Assembly (NCBI RefSeq): GCF_949628265.1
Contig: NC_088788.1
Location: 16,244,001 to 16,308,000, forward strand
Length of the DNA: 64,000 bases
Reading direction: 5' to 3'
DNA from: Cloeon dipterum
Taxonomy: Eukaryota; Arthropoda; Insecta; Ephemeroptera; Baetidae
The translations under genes were made by a program, and so were the position numbers. Numbering within the stretch: position 1 is the stretch's first letter; each line of letters starts with the position of its first letter. The notes under the pieces were generated by a model. It was not told where the DNA came from. It did not search any database and saw only the letters and a list, made by a program, of their open reading frames with translations. Shown in pieces: positions 33,711 through 46,390 of this stretch.

Positions 33711-36700
33711 GACAAGCGAGTAAACCCGGCCGCCTCGTTTTATCCCCATGAATCACAGCAGATTATTGGAGTGTCGCACTAAATAACGCTGCGATTGCAC
33801 GGAGAAACGTTTTATTGCGTGCGGCTCGTGACAATAGTGAGATCTATAAAATGCAAACAACGCGTGTATAATTACCGAGATGCGCGGCTCGTAATGAACG
33901 AGAGCGCCGGCGGTGGGCGTGATTCATAACTCGTACCTGCTTTTAATGGCAGGCGAGATACAATCCACTCTCGAGATTATCTGCGGGCGCCATCGGCCGT
34001 TGCTCTACAAAATCTATTCCGCCCAAACAGTTGTCACAACAATCGACTAATGACTTAATGATCGGGAAAATAAGTTATTGGCACGAAACTTAATGGGGAG
34101 TAAAAGGTTTCGCTTTTTGCCTGACTGATAAAAAAACGAGAGGACGCGTGAGAACGTACAACGCCTTGTTGAAAGCTTTTTCAGCTCAAACAGCGCTTGA
34201 GCGAGCACAGATTTGCAAATGGAAATGTTTACTCAGACTGGAAAAAACCTAGTTAGAAGTAAAAGGCAAAAAGGCGTACTTTTCTCAATGAATGTACGCA
34301 GCACTGAAGTGGATGTTTACATAAAACAATTAAAGGTATTTTTATGATTCACTGCCACTTCAAGTAATCCACTCATTCATCTCGAAAAATTCTTTTTCTG
34401 CTGAAAAAAATTTGGTCTTCTTGCACAACACTCTGCTAATCACAATGAAACGAGAATATTAAATAAATTTAGTACCGAGACCTGAAGGCATTTATTTACA
34501 TTTTCTGCTAAGAACCAAAGGTCACACGCATTAACGCTTTGATGGGCTGACCATTAACGTCTTAATTAGGCGGCGCATCGGGTTTGACGAATAATTGCGA
34601 AACGGCGTTGCTAAACCACTGTAGTGTTGCCGGGCTTCTTAATGCTGTGTGTATGTCCGATTTATGGAGTTGCACGTCCTTGAGGCGCGCGCGAGACGAT
34701 CGAGCCAGTTTTGAAGTTGTCAGCCGTGATGATTTCTCGGCCGTAATTATCGTGCGTTCGGAATGAATAGGCCGCGCAGCATGGTGATTGATTGGAAGCC
34801 GTTTAAGCCGCAGCCGCCGCTCGTTAATCAGACGCAAACGTTCGCTGTAATTCTTTCTTTTGCTCGCTCTCGGCCCCAGCACAGATGTTTTATGCATTTG
34901 GTTCTCCTGAAGAGTATACGAAAATAACACAACGTAATGCTGCTTTGCGTAGCCTTCTAAAGAGGATTGATTCCTGAGTTTGAGGGACGTTGTTGCTTTT
35001 AATTCGTTAGATTTTGATTTGTGGAAAAATTAAATACAAAATTTATATTTTTAAAATTCTGTCTAAGTTGGTCAAAATTTGAAAGGAGCCTTTATCGCTA
35101 AAACAAACACGTGTTCCTGAGACACGATTGTGACGATTCATTGTTATTTTATTTTGAAAAGTTCGGCATATCACTCCTGCTTGACCGTGTTAACAAATAA
35201 CTACATCTAACCAAAAGCTATTAATTTATGTCACTTTCTATGCTTTTAAAAACAATTTAGATTACAATAAAGCATCAAAAGTTAATATTTACGAACTTGG
35301 AATTCTGCAATTTGTTTGTGGTGAGTTTAAATCGGTGTTATACAATTTCTTGTTCAATTTAGAGACAGATTTTATTGTGCATGGTCTGTGTCGAAGTTCG
35401 CATATACTCTAGGCTTTACTATTTATATAATATGTATTTTTAACTAAGGGAAAAACTGCATTTTTCTTAGAGTTGTCATTTTCTAGAGGAATTTATGTCG
35501 CATTTACCTTGTGAGGTACAAAATCTAAGTATACAAGCACAATATAAAGCACGCAATCTATTAAAACTGGAGTCGTTAAGTCAAGTTAAATATGTTAAAT
35601 CTAAAAAATGAAAAATTGGTGAGTTATTTTATCTCACAAGGTTGTGACAAAGAGCGAAAGAATTTCCCAGATGACACTTTCTAATATAAAATTATCTATG
35701 GAGTGTGCTTATGACCCTTCAAATTTTTAAAATAAATGTCTTTAGAAACCTGATGTGTATTTTAAAATTTTCTATGATAAAAAAGTCATTAAAAATTGTC
35801 CTAAAATCATTATTAATTTCAAATATTCAATTCAAAAATTGATTATTGTGTCATTGACAAGCAGGAATTCTGTCACTTGTGTGTCTCCACATTAAAATAT
35901 GCTATTGCGAAGTATTAAACTGCTCTATTCGAGAACACAATTCACAATGGGACTATTAAATCAGTACACACATCACTAGGAAAGGTATCAAGCCACTTTA
36001 AAGCCGGCGTCGGTGAAGGTAGTTGAGCGGGCAAGAAGTGCTGTCCATACCACTGAAGGAAATAAATAATCTGAAAATTATTGTCGACGCTGCACCTGGC
36101 CGGCCGCTCTCTGCTGGCTCTCTGTGTTTGGGTTGGTTTTCCACGGCGGCACGTAATTAGGCGTACGTACGAGATCGAGCATTAAATAGAAAGTGCGCTA
36201 TGACTGCGGGTAAAAGCTGCTTTTGGTGGTCGTGACGTGGGCTTTTCGAGCCAGGCGGCACACAGTCGCGACTTTTCAACTTTTATTGGCTGGGAAAAAA
36301 GCGAGTGAGATCGACCAGCAAATGAGTCATTTGAAATGAGGTGAGTTGAACAATTGTCACTACTTCCTCTCGCGCAGCATCTCTCGTTGAAAATGCCGCG
36401 GAGAAACCTCCAAGTTATGTAAATTGGTCGTAAAATCCGCCACTAATTATTAATTATTTTTTTCGCCTCAGTCCTTCCTCATCCTCGTTTGGCAAGCACC
36501 ATAAAAGTTTAGAGAGAATCTCGCAAGGAAACAAATATGGACTGGAGTTTCAAAGTAAATAATATAATGTGACCTTTCTAAAAATAGTTGCTAATTTTTT
36601 TATTGAAGACGAAGACCAAAATAAAAATAAAGTTAGCCTTGCAGTGCGCTTTTCGTGTGCAAAATATTTAATTGACAAATTTGACGTTATATAACCATAA

Positions 36701-38335
36701 ATTAGATTATTTGGCAATACTCATTAAAAAACACATCTTAAAATATAGATCTAAACCTGCTTTTCGATAAATAAATATTAAAAATAATTTCCTCGAAGTA
36801 TAAGATGATTCTGTGAATAAAATTATCTTAATTCGTCAACATAATTGAACCTTTAAAAGTAATTGAAATTTTACCATGCACCCACATATATTTAGAAAGT
36901 AAATAATAAATAATTTAAATATAATATAACTAAAAACACTAAAAAATTGTTCAAACTGACGGCCAATACCTATTTTCTTCGTATTTGAGTCAGTAAATCA
37001 GTGAGATTTACTTGCTTTTATTATTTTTTAAGGGAAAGTCAAATATAAATGATAAACCCCCGGATTTAAATCAATATAACATAAGAAAGCAAGCTAAAAA
37101 TAAATAACGAGAGGAGCGAAATCTGTGATGCTCTCTCTCGAACTCGTTCTCGTGTGGGCAACAAGAGAATCTCTCCGTCTCCGCTTTTCATTAAGCGCCA
37201 CGCACAGCCTTTCCATTATTTAAACGCTACGCACCTCCGCGTAACCCGAGCTGAGGATGCGGTTAACAGTATATTTAGAGTTTCAATTAAGGAGATTTGG
37301 TGGCAGAAGAAGGTCGACATTCCCCCTGACAGCAGACGATAGCTGAAAATGAGTTATCCGACACCGCGCGGCTGCTAATTATTTCGCTGAAAACCCACGA
37401 GGAAAATCCATGCAAGTCGCGCGGTGCGTTTTTTCCTAATTAGCGCACAATTCATCATTCAGCAAGACGTTTCGAGTAATCCAATACGTTTATGCGTGCG
37501 TGTGTCGCGCCAATTGGGGGCAAAAAAGCGGGTGATTCGGCGTCTCGCTCGCGGTTCAAGGGAAACGAAAGAAAGAATGAATAAATTAATATCGCAGGCG
37601 CTGTCAGCAGCTTTTCAAGCGGATTGTCTTGCCTTTCGACTGACTTTTTAACTGGCATTGCCGCTGTTTCAAACCACATTTGAGAGTTTGCGTCATGTTT
37701 TGACTCCGCACAAGGATTTATATATGTGTACGAGTCGCATGAGATGACACATTCCGATTGGCCCTAATTTGGCACGTTGCTCTTTTCTATTTAGTCTCTG
37801 TCTTTCCATCATTAAGGCTGCCCTTTCGCAACAATGCAGAGACAGATAATCTATTCTCGGCTAAAAGGGGGCAAGGGTCGGCGCCGGCTGCACGGCACCA
37901 CCGCAGGTTATGGGATTAGGATCAGCCGTATATGCACATGCAATGCACCTCAAAGGCTCCGACGCGGCGCGAGGGCTGGCTAGGCAACTTGCACAGCGCG
38001 AGTAGCTGCGCGATCAGAAATCGCCGAAATGGCTTGAACTTGAGCGTTATATTTTGATTTTTGTGTCAAAATACATATATTAGTTTTTGTTTCCTTCAAG
38101 GTTTAAGATAGTTTTTATCGCAGAACTAATTTTGCAAAATATTATCTTTAGGATCGCCGAGCATTGGAATAGTTTGCCCCAGCCCCTCCAAGACCGACAG
38201 TTTGATTATTTTCCATCAGACCTCAAAGTTCACTTGTGGCAGAAATTTTAGCGTGTTTTGTGAATGTGTTTTAGTATAGGCCTTGTCCGACTTGACTATT
38301 TTTTTATCTGCCGACGTTTCAGCGACTAGTTCGCT

Positions 38336-38602
38336 TTGTACCATGTATGTGCCTTTTTAACTTTGTTTTTATTATTGTTGATATCGGTGAAAGAAATTAA
38401 TATAAATGTATTAAACGTGGAACTTTTCTTGAAAAAATATTATAATTGTGTGATAGTTAAAGCCGGAGTTTTTAATAATAATAGGAGGTGGGAAGAAGAA
38501 GTACCAGCCACTTTCGCGGAACTGAAGGAAATTTACAACAAATTAATGCTGGACTTAGCCTCATCTTTTAGGTCCGTCGTGTTCTGTATACAACTATTCT
38601 AA
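38336..38602 (+). CDS. Small ORF with a hydrophobic N-terminus, doubtful
   Basis: An 88-codon frame starts MYHVCAFLTLFLLLLISV, which looks like a signal peptide, followed by a polar stretch with one Cys in the first part and one near the end. It lies in AT-rich DNA about 300 bp from the 3' end of lipase A, and the hydrophobic part comes from a T-rich tract. I recognise no family. It may be chance. Confidence 0.15.
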   Translation: MYHVCAFLTLFLLLLISVKEININVLNVELFLKKYYNCVIVKAGVFNNNRRWEEEVPATFAELKEIYNKLMLDLASSFRSVVFCIQLF

Positions 38603-38917
38603 AATAAAAAATATCAATCACCTTTTAATATTAATAAACAAACATCTTAGACAAACTTCACCTAAAAATGTTTCAGTCATTTTAAATAGAACAGATTAAT
38701 AATAACCAATACAATTTTTTTAACTTAAATTTTATTTTTTTAAATTAACAAATTCACTATACTTTACAAAATAAATTAGATTTCCAAGCGTTAAACAATT
38801 TTCAGAGAAAATGCACAGCACTAATTTTACTCAAGCGTCATAAGTCTTTAAATAATACTGAACCAAGTTTATATTTCTACGAGGGTCGGGTGTGGAGGTG
38901 AAGCATAGGTTGGTTGG

Positions 38918-41900
38918 TCAATTCTTGGTCAGGATGCAGCACCTGGGGTCGCCGTGGTCGGACTGGCGATCGTCGCTGGGACAGAAGGGGACCTCGTCGG
39001 TCGTGAGGCAGTACATTCCTTGGGCGCTGCAACACACACAGCCTTATAATGATGTAGTGTTCGTTCCGGCGTCGTCACTTCAAGTACATCAGCCAGCATG
39101 ACCGCAAGAAACTTAATACGCGGCGCTTGAAACGACTCTTGTTTATGTAATTGGGTGCAGTGTTGTTCGAAGGGACGCCGGCCGCCGGACCAAGGGAAAA
39201 AACGCGCCCGCCATGCAGACGGTGTGTGTGCGGTTTCCCTCGGTCGGATCGGCGGCGCAAGGGTCACACTTTTTGCAGCTCGTGTCGTGTGGGAAAGCAC
39301 CTCGGCTGCTATCGCGCGCTCTGATATTATTATCGCCGCGCGCGATTGAAAATTATCCTCATTACGACACTCGCACAAGCAAGCAAGGGTTGTGAAAAAT
39401 GGAAATTTTCAAGGATTTCTCAATCACTTTTGCATCTTGTATTGCTTTATATTTTTTAATTGATTTAGTGCATAGCTTTGTGCAAAATAATCTAATAAGC
39501 GAGATTTTTGCTTTTAAATGAAACAGATATCAAAATTTTTTATCTTATTTTGAAAGTCTATATTTCTGCATCAGTTCAAAGCAAATTCAATGAAATATTT
39601 ATCATATATTTCCTACATTCTCGAAGAACCCTAACAAGGTAATTTTTTTATAAATTTATTCGAAAATATTAATTAATAATTATAAAAAAAATTAATAATA
39701 ATTATTCTCATGCGTAAAATTTAATTCGGTGTTGCTCCTGATTGAGGCTTAAGCATTCAGAGAATTGAAATAAGTAGAGCTGCGAGAGTTCTGGACTTTT
39801 TTCTTAATGGTCGACTCTTCCATAAAAGATTTTTTTCGAAAAATAGCCCGTGGTTTTAAGGTTTTGAAGCAATTTTACAGGTGTAGATTAAATAAAATAA
39901 ATAAATTCAATCATCAATATTGCATTTTGTCAATTCTTGATGGGGTTGACACTCTAAGACTTTGGCTATCTTCACGGGACGAATGTCTAGCGTTTCAATG
40001 CAGTCCTCGGTGCGGAGGCAAGTGGCCCTTGAGTGGGCGGGGTCCCTGTGCGGCCTGGTGCGCCCATGTTATTCGTTCGCGGTGTTATTGGGACCCGGGT
40101 TTCAGCATTCGTGCTAGTGCAGTGCGCGCCCTTCCCGGTCCTCCGGTCCTCGGACAGGGATAAAAAGAGCAAAAAAAAGGATGTGATTACGAGATGAACG
40201 GTGCGCACATTGATGCTTAAAGAAGTTTAGATTTGGTGCAAAACAACTTTTTCTTTCAGAGGCCGCTATAATTAAATATAATATGTCAACTAAATCTCGG
40301 GTTCTAAGAGTTCAAATACAAAATCTAAATACCATTTTGCTCGTTTCAACAACTCATGATGTATTGAAGTAAATTCATAGTGATAAAAACTAGATTCTGT
40401 GGTAGTGAGGTGCAAACATAAAAAAGTTGTGAAATTTCACGTTTTTTATGAGGTTGAAAGGTTAAACTGCTTCTCGGCTATCTAGTAGAGGTTGAGACGA
40501 GTCTAATGGTTTGAAATTCTGGCCTTTAGAATTGGTTATTTGGGCGAGACAACATTATTCAAAAACCCGAAAAGTGCCATTTTGGAACTTTTCTTTTTTT
40601 AACACAAAACTGAGGAAAAATTTATTCCAGATTATGATTTTAACCTAATTTTACACTCTTCAAAATTAGAAACTTTCAATTTACTCATTTAAAAATCCGA
40701 GTTCCACTTTGAAAGTACGATTTTAGCGCCCTTGACCTTTTACCTATCACTTTGAGGTCAACAAAAAGTCATCCTCTTGACGAGACGTATTCAATGTGTC
40801 TGAATTTTCGTTCGATTTGAAAGGTTTTGGAGAAAATTAAAAAATCCGAAATTCGAAATTCAAGTGCGCAAATTAAAATCCGTATATATGGGACAGTTGG
40901 AGTTTTCTTAATGGCGTTTTTAATAAAATGTGGCCTAGTTTCATTAAAAAAAAATCAAGATTGTATAGCCGCTGATAGAACTATATATACCTTTCCTAGC
41001 TCTTTATTAGTACAGATCAAATGGCTATTAAAAATTGCATGATTCGTAACAGTAGTAAACTCAGAAAAAAGCCTGAAGAATGATATTTTAATGTTAGTGA
41101 TTTTCGCACATCCCTCGAGCCTATCGCAAACAAGAAAAAAAATCTACCGCATTCGCTTGTTATCGAAGTAGTTGTTGTTGTTGCTGTGTGTTCGCGGCGA
41201 CGCGGTTTTGCGATGAGCATCTCACAAGTCATTAATTCGCACGGTCTAAGACACCGCGACTTCTTCTCGGTCGCGGACCTTGATCCACAAAACAACACCA
41301 GAGAGCTCACTTAGTCGGCGTGTAATGTGCTCGATTAAATCTGCTGGCACTTAAGCAGCGTGAAATTTTCGCACCTTTTTCTCTCCACACAACGCCTCTG
41401 GTTTTCAGAAGAAGTGATAAGTGTGTTAATCGTATGTATTTCGCGATTGAAATGCAGTTTATTAATTTACGGCAGTGACCCGAGTGCTCGGTGTAGACCA
41501 GCTGATTTGCGAAATTTGGAGCAGATTCATATAATTATAAAATTTAATACCAGCTTGACAAGTTTTTTATATCTTTTTTTTTTGCAGTAATATATACGTC
41601 TTGGAGTTGCTTGCAAAATTTATCAGAAAATTCACCTGAGGTAATTATATGTTAAAAATTATGTAAGAGAGTTTAAGCTGTGAAAATCTTGGAGTTTAGC
41701 CAGTATTAATTTATTTCGTGAATTTGTAAAGCTTCATCAGTACAGGGCTGTGAAAATTAGACAGTCGAATAATTTTTACTGAGTTTTCAACTGTCATGCG
41801 TCGGGAGATTTTTGTAAGACATGATTTTTTTATGGATAAACTTGTAATATTCGAAAAACTAAGGGATGAAAGGTTGAAAGGGGGGCTTTTTAGTTTGGAT

Positions 41901-44900
41901 GGATAGTGAGAAAAACAAAATTGCTTGATCGGTGGATTTTTACCCTCGAAACATGCTTGGTGTCACCCCTGAGGTCTGAAAATACCAGCAAACAGGTAGA
42001 AATCGATTTCTGGCGTCAGGGTAGCCCTCCAACGATCATTCAATACGCATGTGTGCATGGCCACTTTGCCGACACCTGACGGGCTCTGCATTGATCCAAT
42101 CTGCAATATTTGCATGCACACCGCAGGATCAGCCAAGTCAAAAGCATACAGATTTTAAGTGCTATTTGACCCTTTGTAAGTTGCTTAGGAAACACCCTGA
42201 TGATCCCATAATCTCGTTCCTGACAATCCATTTAATAAATTCAGTTTTTTTCTCTCTCCAAATTGCTCCTCAAGGATTTACAAAATGATAAACTCGACTC
42301 AAATTTCCTAAAACCTCCCTTTCCTTATCGTAAGGATTTTCATGTTCCTTTTTTGTTGGTTGATCGTCTAAATTTCACAGCCACAAAGAGATGGAATGAC
42401 CTCCAGACGTCGTTATTAGCCAAATAAACATTTGAATGTGAAATTAAGCCTGGCATACAGGATCTTCCTTCTGCAAACACCGTGATAGACTCATTTGAAT
42501 GCAGAAAATTTTAGCTCTCGTCTTCTCTGGTGGCCCCAAATAGGTATATACGGTATTCGGGCATGCGAATCGTGAGATACTCTCTCGGCGTGGCAGTGCA
42601 GATCTTATCGTCACCCTTTTTCGTTCATACCTGCTGTGCATGGCGGCTCCAAAGGTGGCGTTCTCGCCCGCCGCGACGGGTGGGTTCCACGGCGACTGGG
42701 GGCAGCGGTTCGCGCAGGGCTCAACCTGCAACCCGGCGTCGGCCAGGAACAGCGACTCGGCGAAGAAGCAGACCGAAGAGGCGTGGCTGCACAGCCGCTC
42801 GTCGTCTGCGCCAAACAACATTTTTACGGCCCAGTTGAGAAAAAAAAAAACAAATCGCCAAGGTCGCCGCGCAATAAACCCTCATCTGTCGGCGATTATG
42901 CGAAAATCCGCCTCGATTCCCCAGAAATCGGAGCGCGGAATTTGTAATCGTCTGAGCGTTTATTGCGTTTTTCGCTCTTGGCGGAGGAAAATTAGTATGG
43001 ATTTATTTGTTCTTGGGTGTATTTTGGCCATTCGGCTGTATTGAATTTTTTTCGAAGGTCCGTGCATGGCAATTTAAAGTCTGAATAGTTTATAATCCTT
43101 ATTTGCAATTTAACTTATAAGATACAAAGTTATACAATTTAAGCAAATTTGTCAATAACGTTGAATTTTCTCCAAATTAATCGTTATATAACAATCTGTA
43201 ACTTTAAAATAGTTGAAATGAGATATTTTCTGGCTAATCAGCTTTTAAAATATGTAAAATATCTAAAATAATATGGTATGAAAGGAATTATTAAACCAAC
43301 ATTCGAGTCGTTGGGTGCAAAAAATTCGTTTGTGAATCAGAAAATTTTCTCTCGTACTTATTGATTTGCGGCAGAAGGGCTGCCTGCCGCTGTTGATGCA
43401 GACGTCGGCCGTGCCGAGCCTCTCACCGCCCTCGCCGTACTTGCGCGTGTCCGAGTGGAAGACGTGCACCGCCTCGGCGTCCGACGGATCCAGTCGCTTG
43501 TCCGGGAAGCGCCTGAACGGCCGGTTGCCCGTCGGGTCTAGAGCTGTAATTGAGGAAACATTCGACGTGATATCATCCTATTATTAAAATAAGTGACACG
43601 CCTCTGAAACACAAAAGCAGGCACGCAAAATAAGATAATAAAAAGCAGGGAAGAAAGGAATTTTTCTCTCCCACACGAAAAACTGTTCCGTTGCCAACTT
43701 TTAGTGCGGGCGCGCGTTGTTTATTGCTCCGTTTAGTCTGTGAATAATAAGGAAACGACGGCTTATTCAACACGATATTCTAGAGAGCGCGTCTTAATTC
43801 ATATTTTGGGAGGATGTTTATTGGGTAAAATCAATACTTTTTCTTATTTCTGAAGCTAAAATACCAATTTCAATTGCAAGGGAAATTATGGTATCAAGAC
43901 TAAATCTTAGGTAATATGTTTCTGTAGATATTTAATATGAAATTAAATCATCAAAGAGATGCTAAAATTATTGGTCTTCTGGATATTTTTTTAAATATTC
44001 CTACTCTATAGAGATTTTATTTTTGTATTAATATTACCATCTTCTTTAAATATATTCAACTCTTGTCTGTAATACAAAAACATTTAAATTGTAAAATTAA
44101 GTTCGTGAAATTGAAATTCATTTCATTTCAATTCAATTTAATATATAAAATGTGTTTCTTGCTGGAAAACATATTTTTTAGGATTTCCGCAGGAAATCTA
44201 GGTGAGTGGACCATTTTCATGGAATGTGTTTCAGATAGGAGCAAGAAATTAGCATTGTGTCTTTGTGTAAACAAACCGACTATTCTCTGCATCCGCTTCG
44301 GAACGAAATTCGCGACGAGACCGCAAATGTGTGCGCCGAGTCCAAAGCCAACACACGTCGTCCGCTCTGTTTGCACGCCGAACTCGGCGAGATATTCGAA
44401 TAGCTGAGCGGTGCACTTGGCCACGGGCTCGGCATTGTGTCGGGCCATCACGCGGTCGCACCGCTCCTTGCTCAGCACAGAGTAGTCCACCGTGATCAGA
44501 TTATGCGTGCTGCTCTTGACGTACGCTACAGGCAATAGACAATAAATCGAAAGTGATGATCAAATCTTTCCTACAACTAATTATAACAGGGAATTTAGTT
44601 GCCGTTTTGTGAAGTGAAGATTTTTTAATTCTCTTTTTAGAATACACTAACAAGGGGAGTGAACATTTCAATCCAAAAAATTATTAATGTGTTTGGCACT
44701 ATACGAGTGTTTGAAAAAATGAAAGGAATTTATTTACAGTTATTTATAGTTCGCCAGATGCACACCTCCATAATTTAAAAGTCAAAATTTTAACAGATTT
44801 TAAACTGCCACAATAACTTAAAAAGGGATCGGATTCCAATAAACTTTTATTTTTTATTTAAATCTGCTCACCGAGATGAATCGAATGACGTGTGCGATTT

Positions 44901-46390
44901 TCATGCTTTTAAAAAATACTTGGTTTTGACAAAATTTTTAAACAGAAAGTTCTGGGAAAATTGCTTGCAGAAATGTAACGACTTGTAGAAGAATTTTAAT
45001 TGTTTAGCATATAGTTTTAAAAATCATAATTAATTTTGGCTTCATTTTTTTTTGTGGAACCATAACTCTCTGGTAAATACGAGTCAATTTTTAAAACAGC
45101 CTTTCCTTGATATTAGGGAAATCATGCAGCTGGTTTTTTAATTTTTTAAAAACTAAAAAACTTCTCATAAATCATAGAACTCATCATTTGTTAACTTATT
45201 GTTTTTTTTTTTAATTTAATTTATGATAGTCACGAAGCTAAATTTTTGCGTCGTGCTCAACCAATCAGAGCGTTTTTTAAAACGCGTTATTCGGCAGTCA
45301 AAGTGGGTTATTTTACGATTATCCGTGCGGCGTTGTAAACACACAAAGAAACGCAAAAGCGTGTTTGCGAGCACGACGAGGAGGAGGTTAAACAAGGAAT
45401 TCGCCGTGCACCGACAATAATGCTCGAATTGATACTTCTTCTTTTTCCCCTTGTTGGCGTACTCACCGTCCCTGAGAATGACAGTGGGCATAAAGTTTTC
45501 TCCGCCCTGATAGCCATGCACAAGCACAACTGTGGGTTTGTCTAGGTTTAAAACCAGCCATTCCAGCGAGCTCGAGTTGACGGCGTTGATGCGCATCTTC
45601 CTCGCGTTTACTCTGAAAATAAAAAAGAGGGTTTACCAACGAAACGATCATTCTAATTATTCATGATTTGTTCGAAAGAGAAGCTCATTGTTTAATTTTT
45701 TTATTTAAAATTTGCATGTCCTACTAACTTAAAAACACTTAATATGATTATAAAATAGGACCATTAGAACAACACGTGGGGCTGTAATCCTATGATGGGA
45801 CACCATACTCGATTATTTCGGACATTTTTCATGCTTTGACGCACAGGGTCACATCAGGGCTGGACTCTGAAGGTCGGAATTGACCTAAATTAGTTTCTAT
45901 TTAGGAAAGTACTCGGTGATCTCAAGTAAAGACACGTAAAATTTGATTTAATCAACATTAAGTTTTACTAAGCCGTTGGCTCGCATGTGTTGAAAAATAA
46001 ATTTTTATCGGCAGCCTTATAAACTTTTATAAATTATAATTTTTATCTTTTTAAATAATTTTTCATGATGAGTCAGTGTTCATGCAAATTTCGAAAGCAT
46101 TTAAAATATATTTGATCATATTTCTTTATCCGCGTGGGCATTTTCTGCATGAGACATTTAAACGGTTTTTTTGTGGGCGGCGTACCCTGAATACAAGTAG
46201 AACTTTATGTGCGGATCAGGGCACGACACATTCGCGATTCGCTTCTGTATGCACTTTTTGCTGGTGACGTCAGGGTCGGCCTCGTGCTCCTCGGTGTCCT
46301 CGCGATGGTCCTGCGACGCCTCCGCAACTGGACCCGCGCCAAGTTTGTAGCTGGAAATGGACGTCTTCTTAGCACTGCCGCCAAGCGTTC
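38918..46390 (-). CDS. Lipase A: secreted lipase-family protein with Gly for the catalytic Ser (first exon not found)
   Basis: This belongs to the pancreatic-lipase / phospholipase A1 family. Exons on the minus strand: 46390-46186, 45612-45467, 44525-44277, 43543-43358, 42805-42631, 39026-38918. The first of these enters with a 1-nt carry-over, so a short signal-peptide exon is missing upstream. Exon lengths of 146, 249 and 186 nt equal those of lipases B and C. The nucleophile elbow reads CVGFGLGAHICG, with Gly (codon 44343-44341) where the active family has Ser. The Asp (ALDPTG) and His (CSHASS) positions and the oxyanion HGY are kept. Fold-stabilising cysteines and the C-terminal GMYCLTTDEVPFC...GDPRCC module are intact. 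No frameshift is present, so it looks like a functional non-enzyme, perhaps lipid-binding or storage (compare dipteran yolk proteins, also inactive lipase relatives). Its N-terminal exon is unusually acidic and Ser-rich. Confidence 0.85.
39027..42630 (-). other. 3.6-kb last intron of lipase A
   Basis: This intron is at least four times any other in the three lipase genes. It has a GTATGA donor at 42630 and an acceptor ending GCTGCAG (minus) at 39027. GC-rich islands lie at about 39.1-39.35, 39.99-40.16 and 41.15-41.35 kb. The middle one holds GGGTCCC and GGGACCC about 55 bp apart, and a 73-codon minus frame (40208-39987) with a hydrophobic start; that start is a polypyrimidine tract, so I do not call a gene. 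The rest is AT-rich. Confidence 0.55.

Larger units (their letters stand above)
25227..38917. other. 13.7-kb region without coding exons, upstream of the unrecognised gene
   Basis: The 5' end of the unrecognised gene is entered through a splice acceptor at 25227, so at least one non-coding exon and its promoter should lie in here. GC-richer, CpG-containing islands (about 26.6-27.5, 29.4-29.9, 31.6-31.95, 32.6-33.1, 33.7-34.1, 34.5-34.95, 36.0-36.5 and 37.1-38.0 kb) alternate with AT-rich DNA holding TAATTA sites. Three dispersed elements are present (29.93, 31.16 and 33.56 kb). A CRE-type TGACGTCA lies at about 27016. The layout resembles an enhancer landscape. Confidence 0.5.

Noticed and set aside
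34303-34370. TGAAGTGG...CCACTTCA inverted octamers resembling the element termini
   Set aside because: Too short and lacking the internal family blocks; may be a solo remnant but not supportable.
39987-40208. 73-codon minus-strand frame with hydrophobic start
   Set aside because: The hydrophobic part is the polypyrimidine tract of a possible acceptor. Mentioned as an island in the findings, but not supported as a gene.
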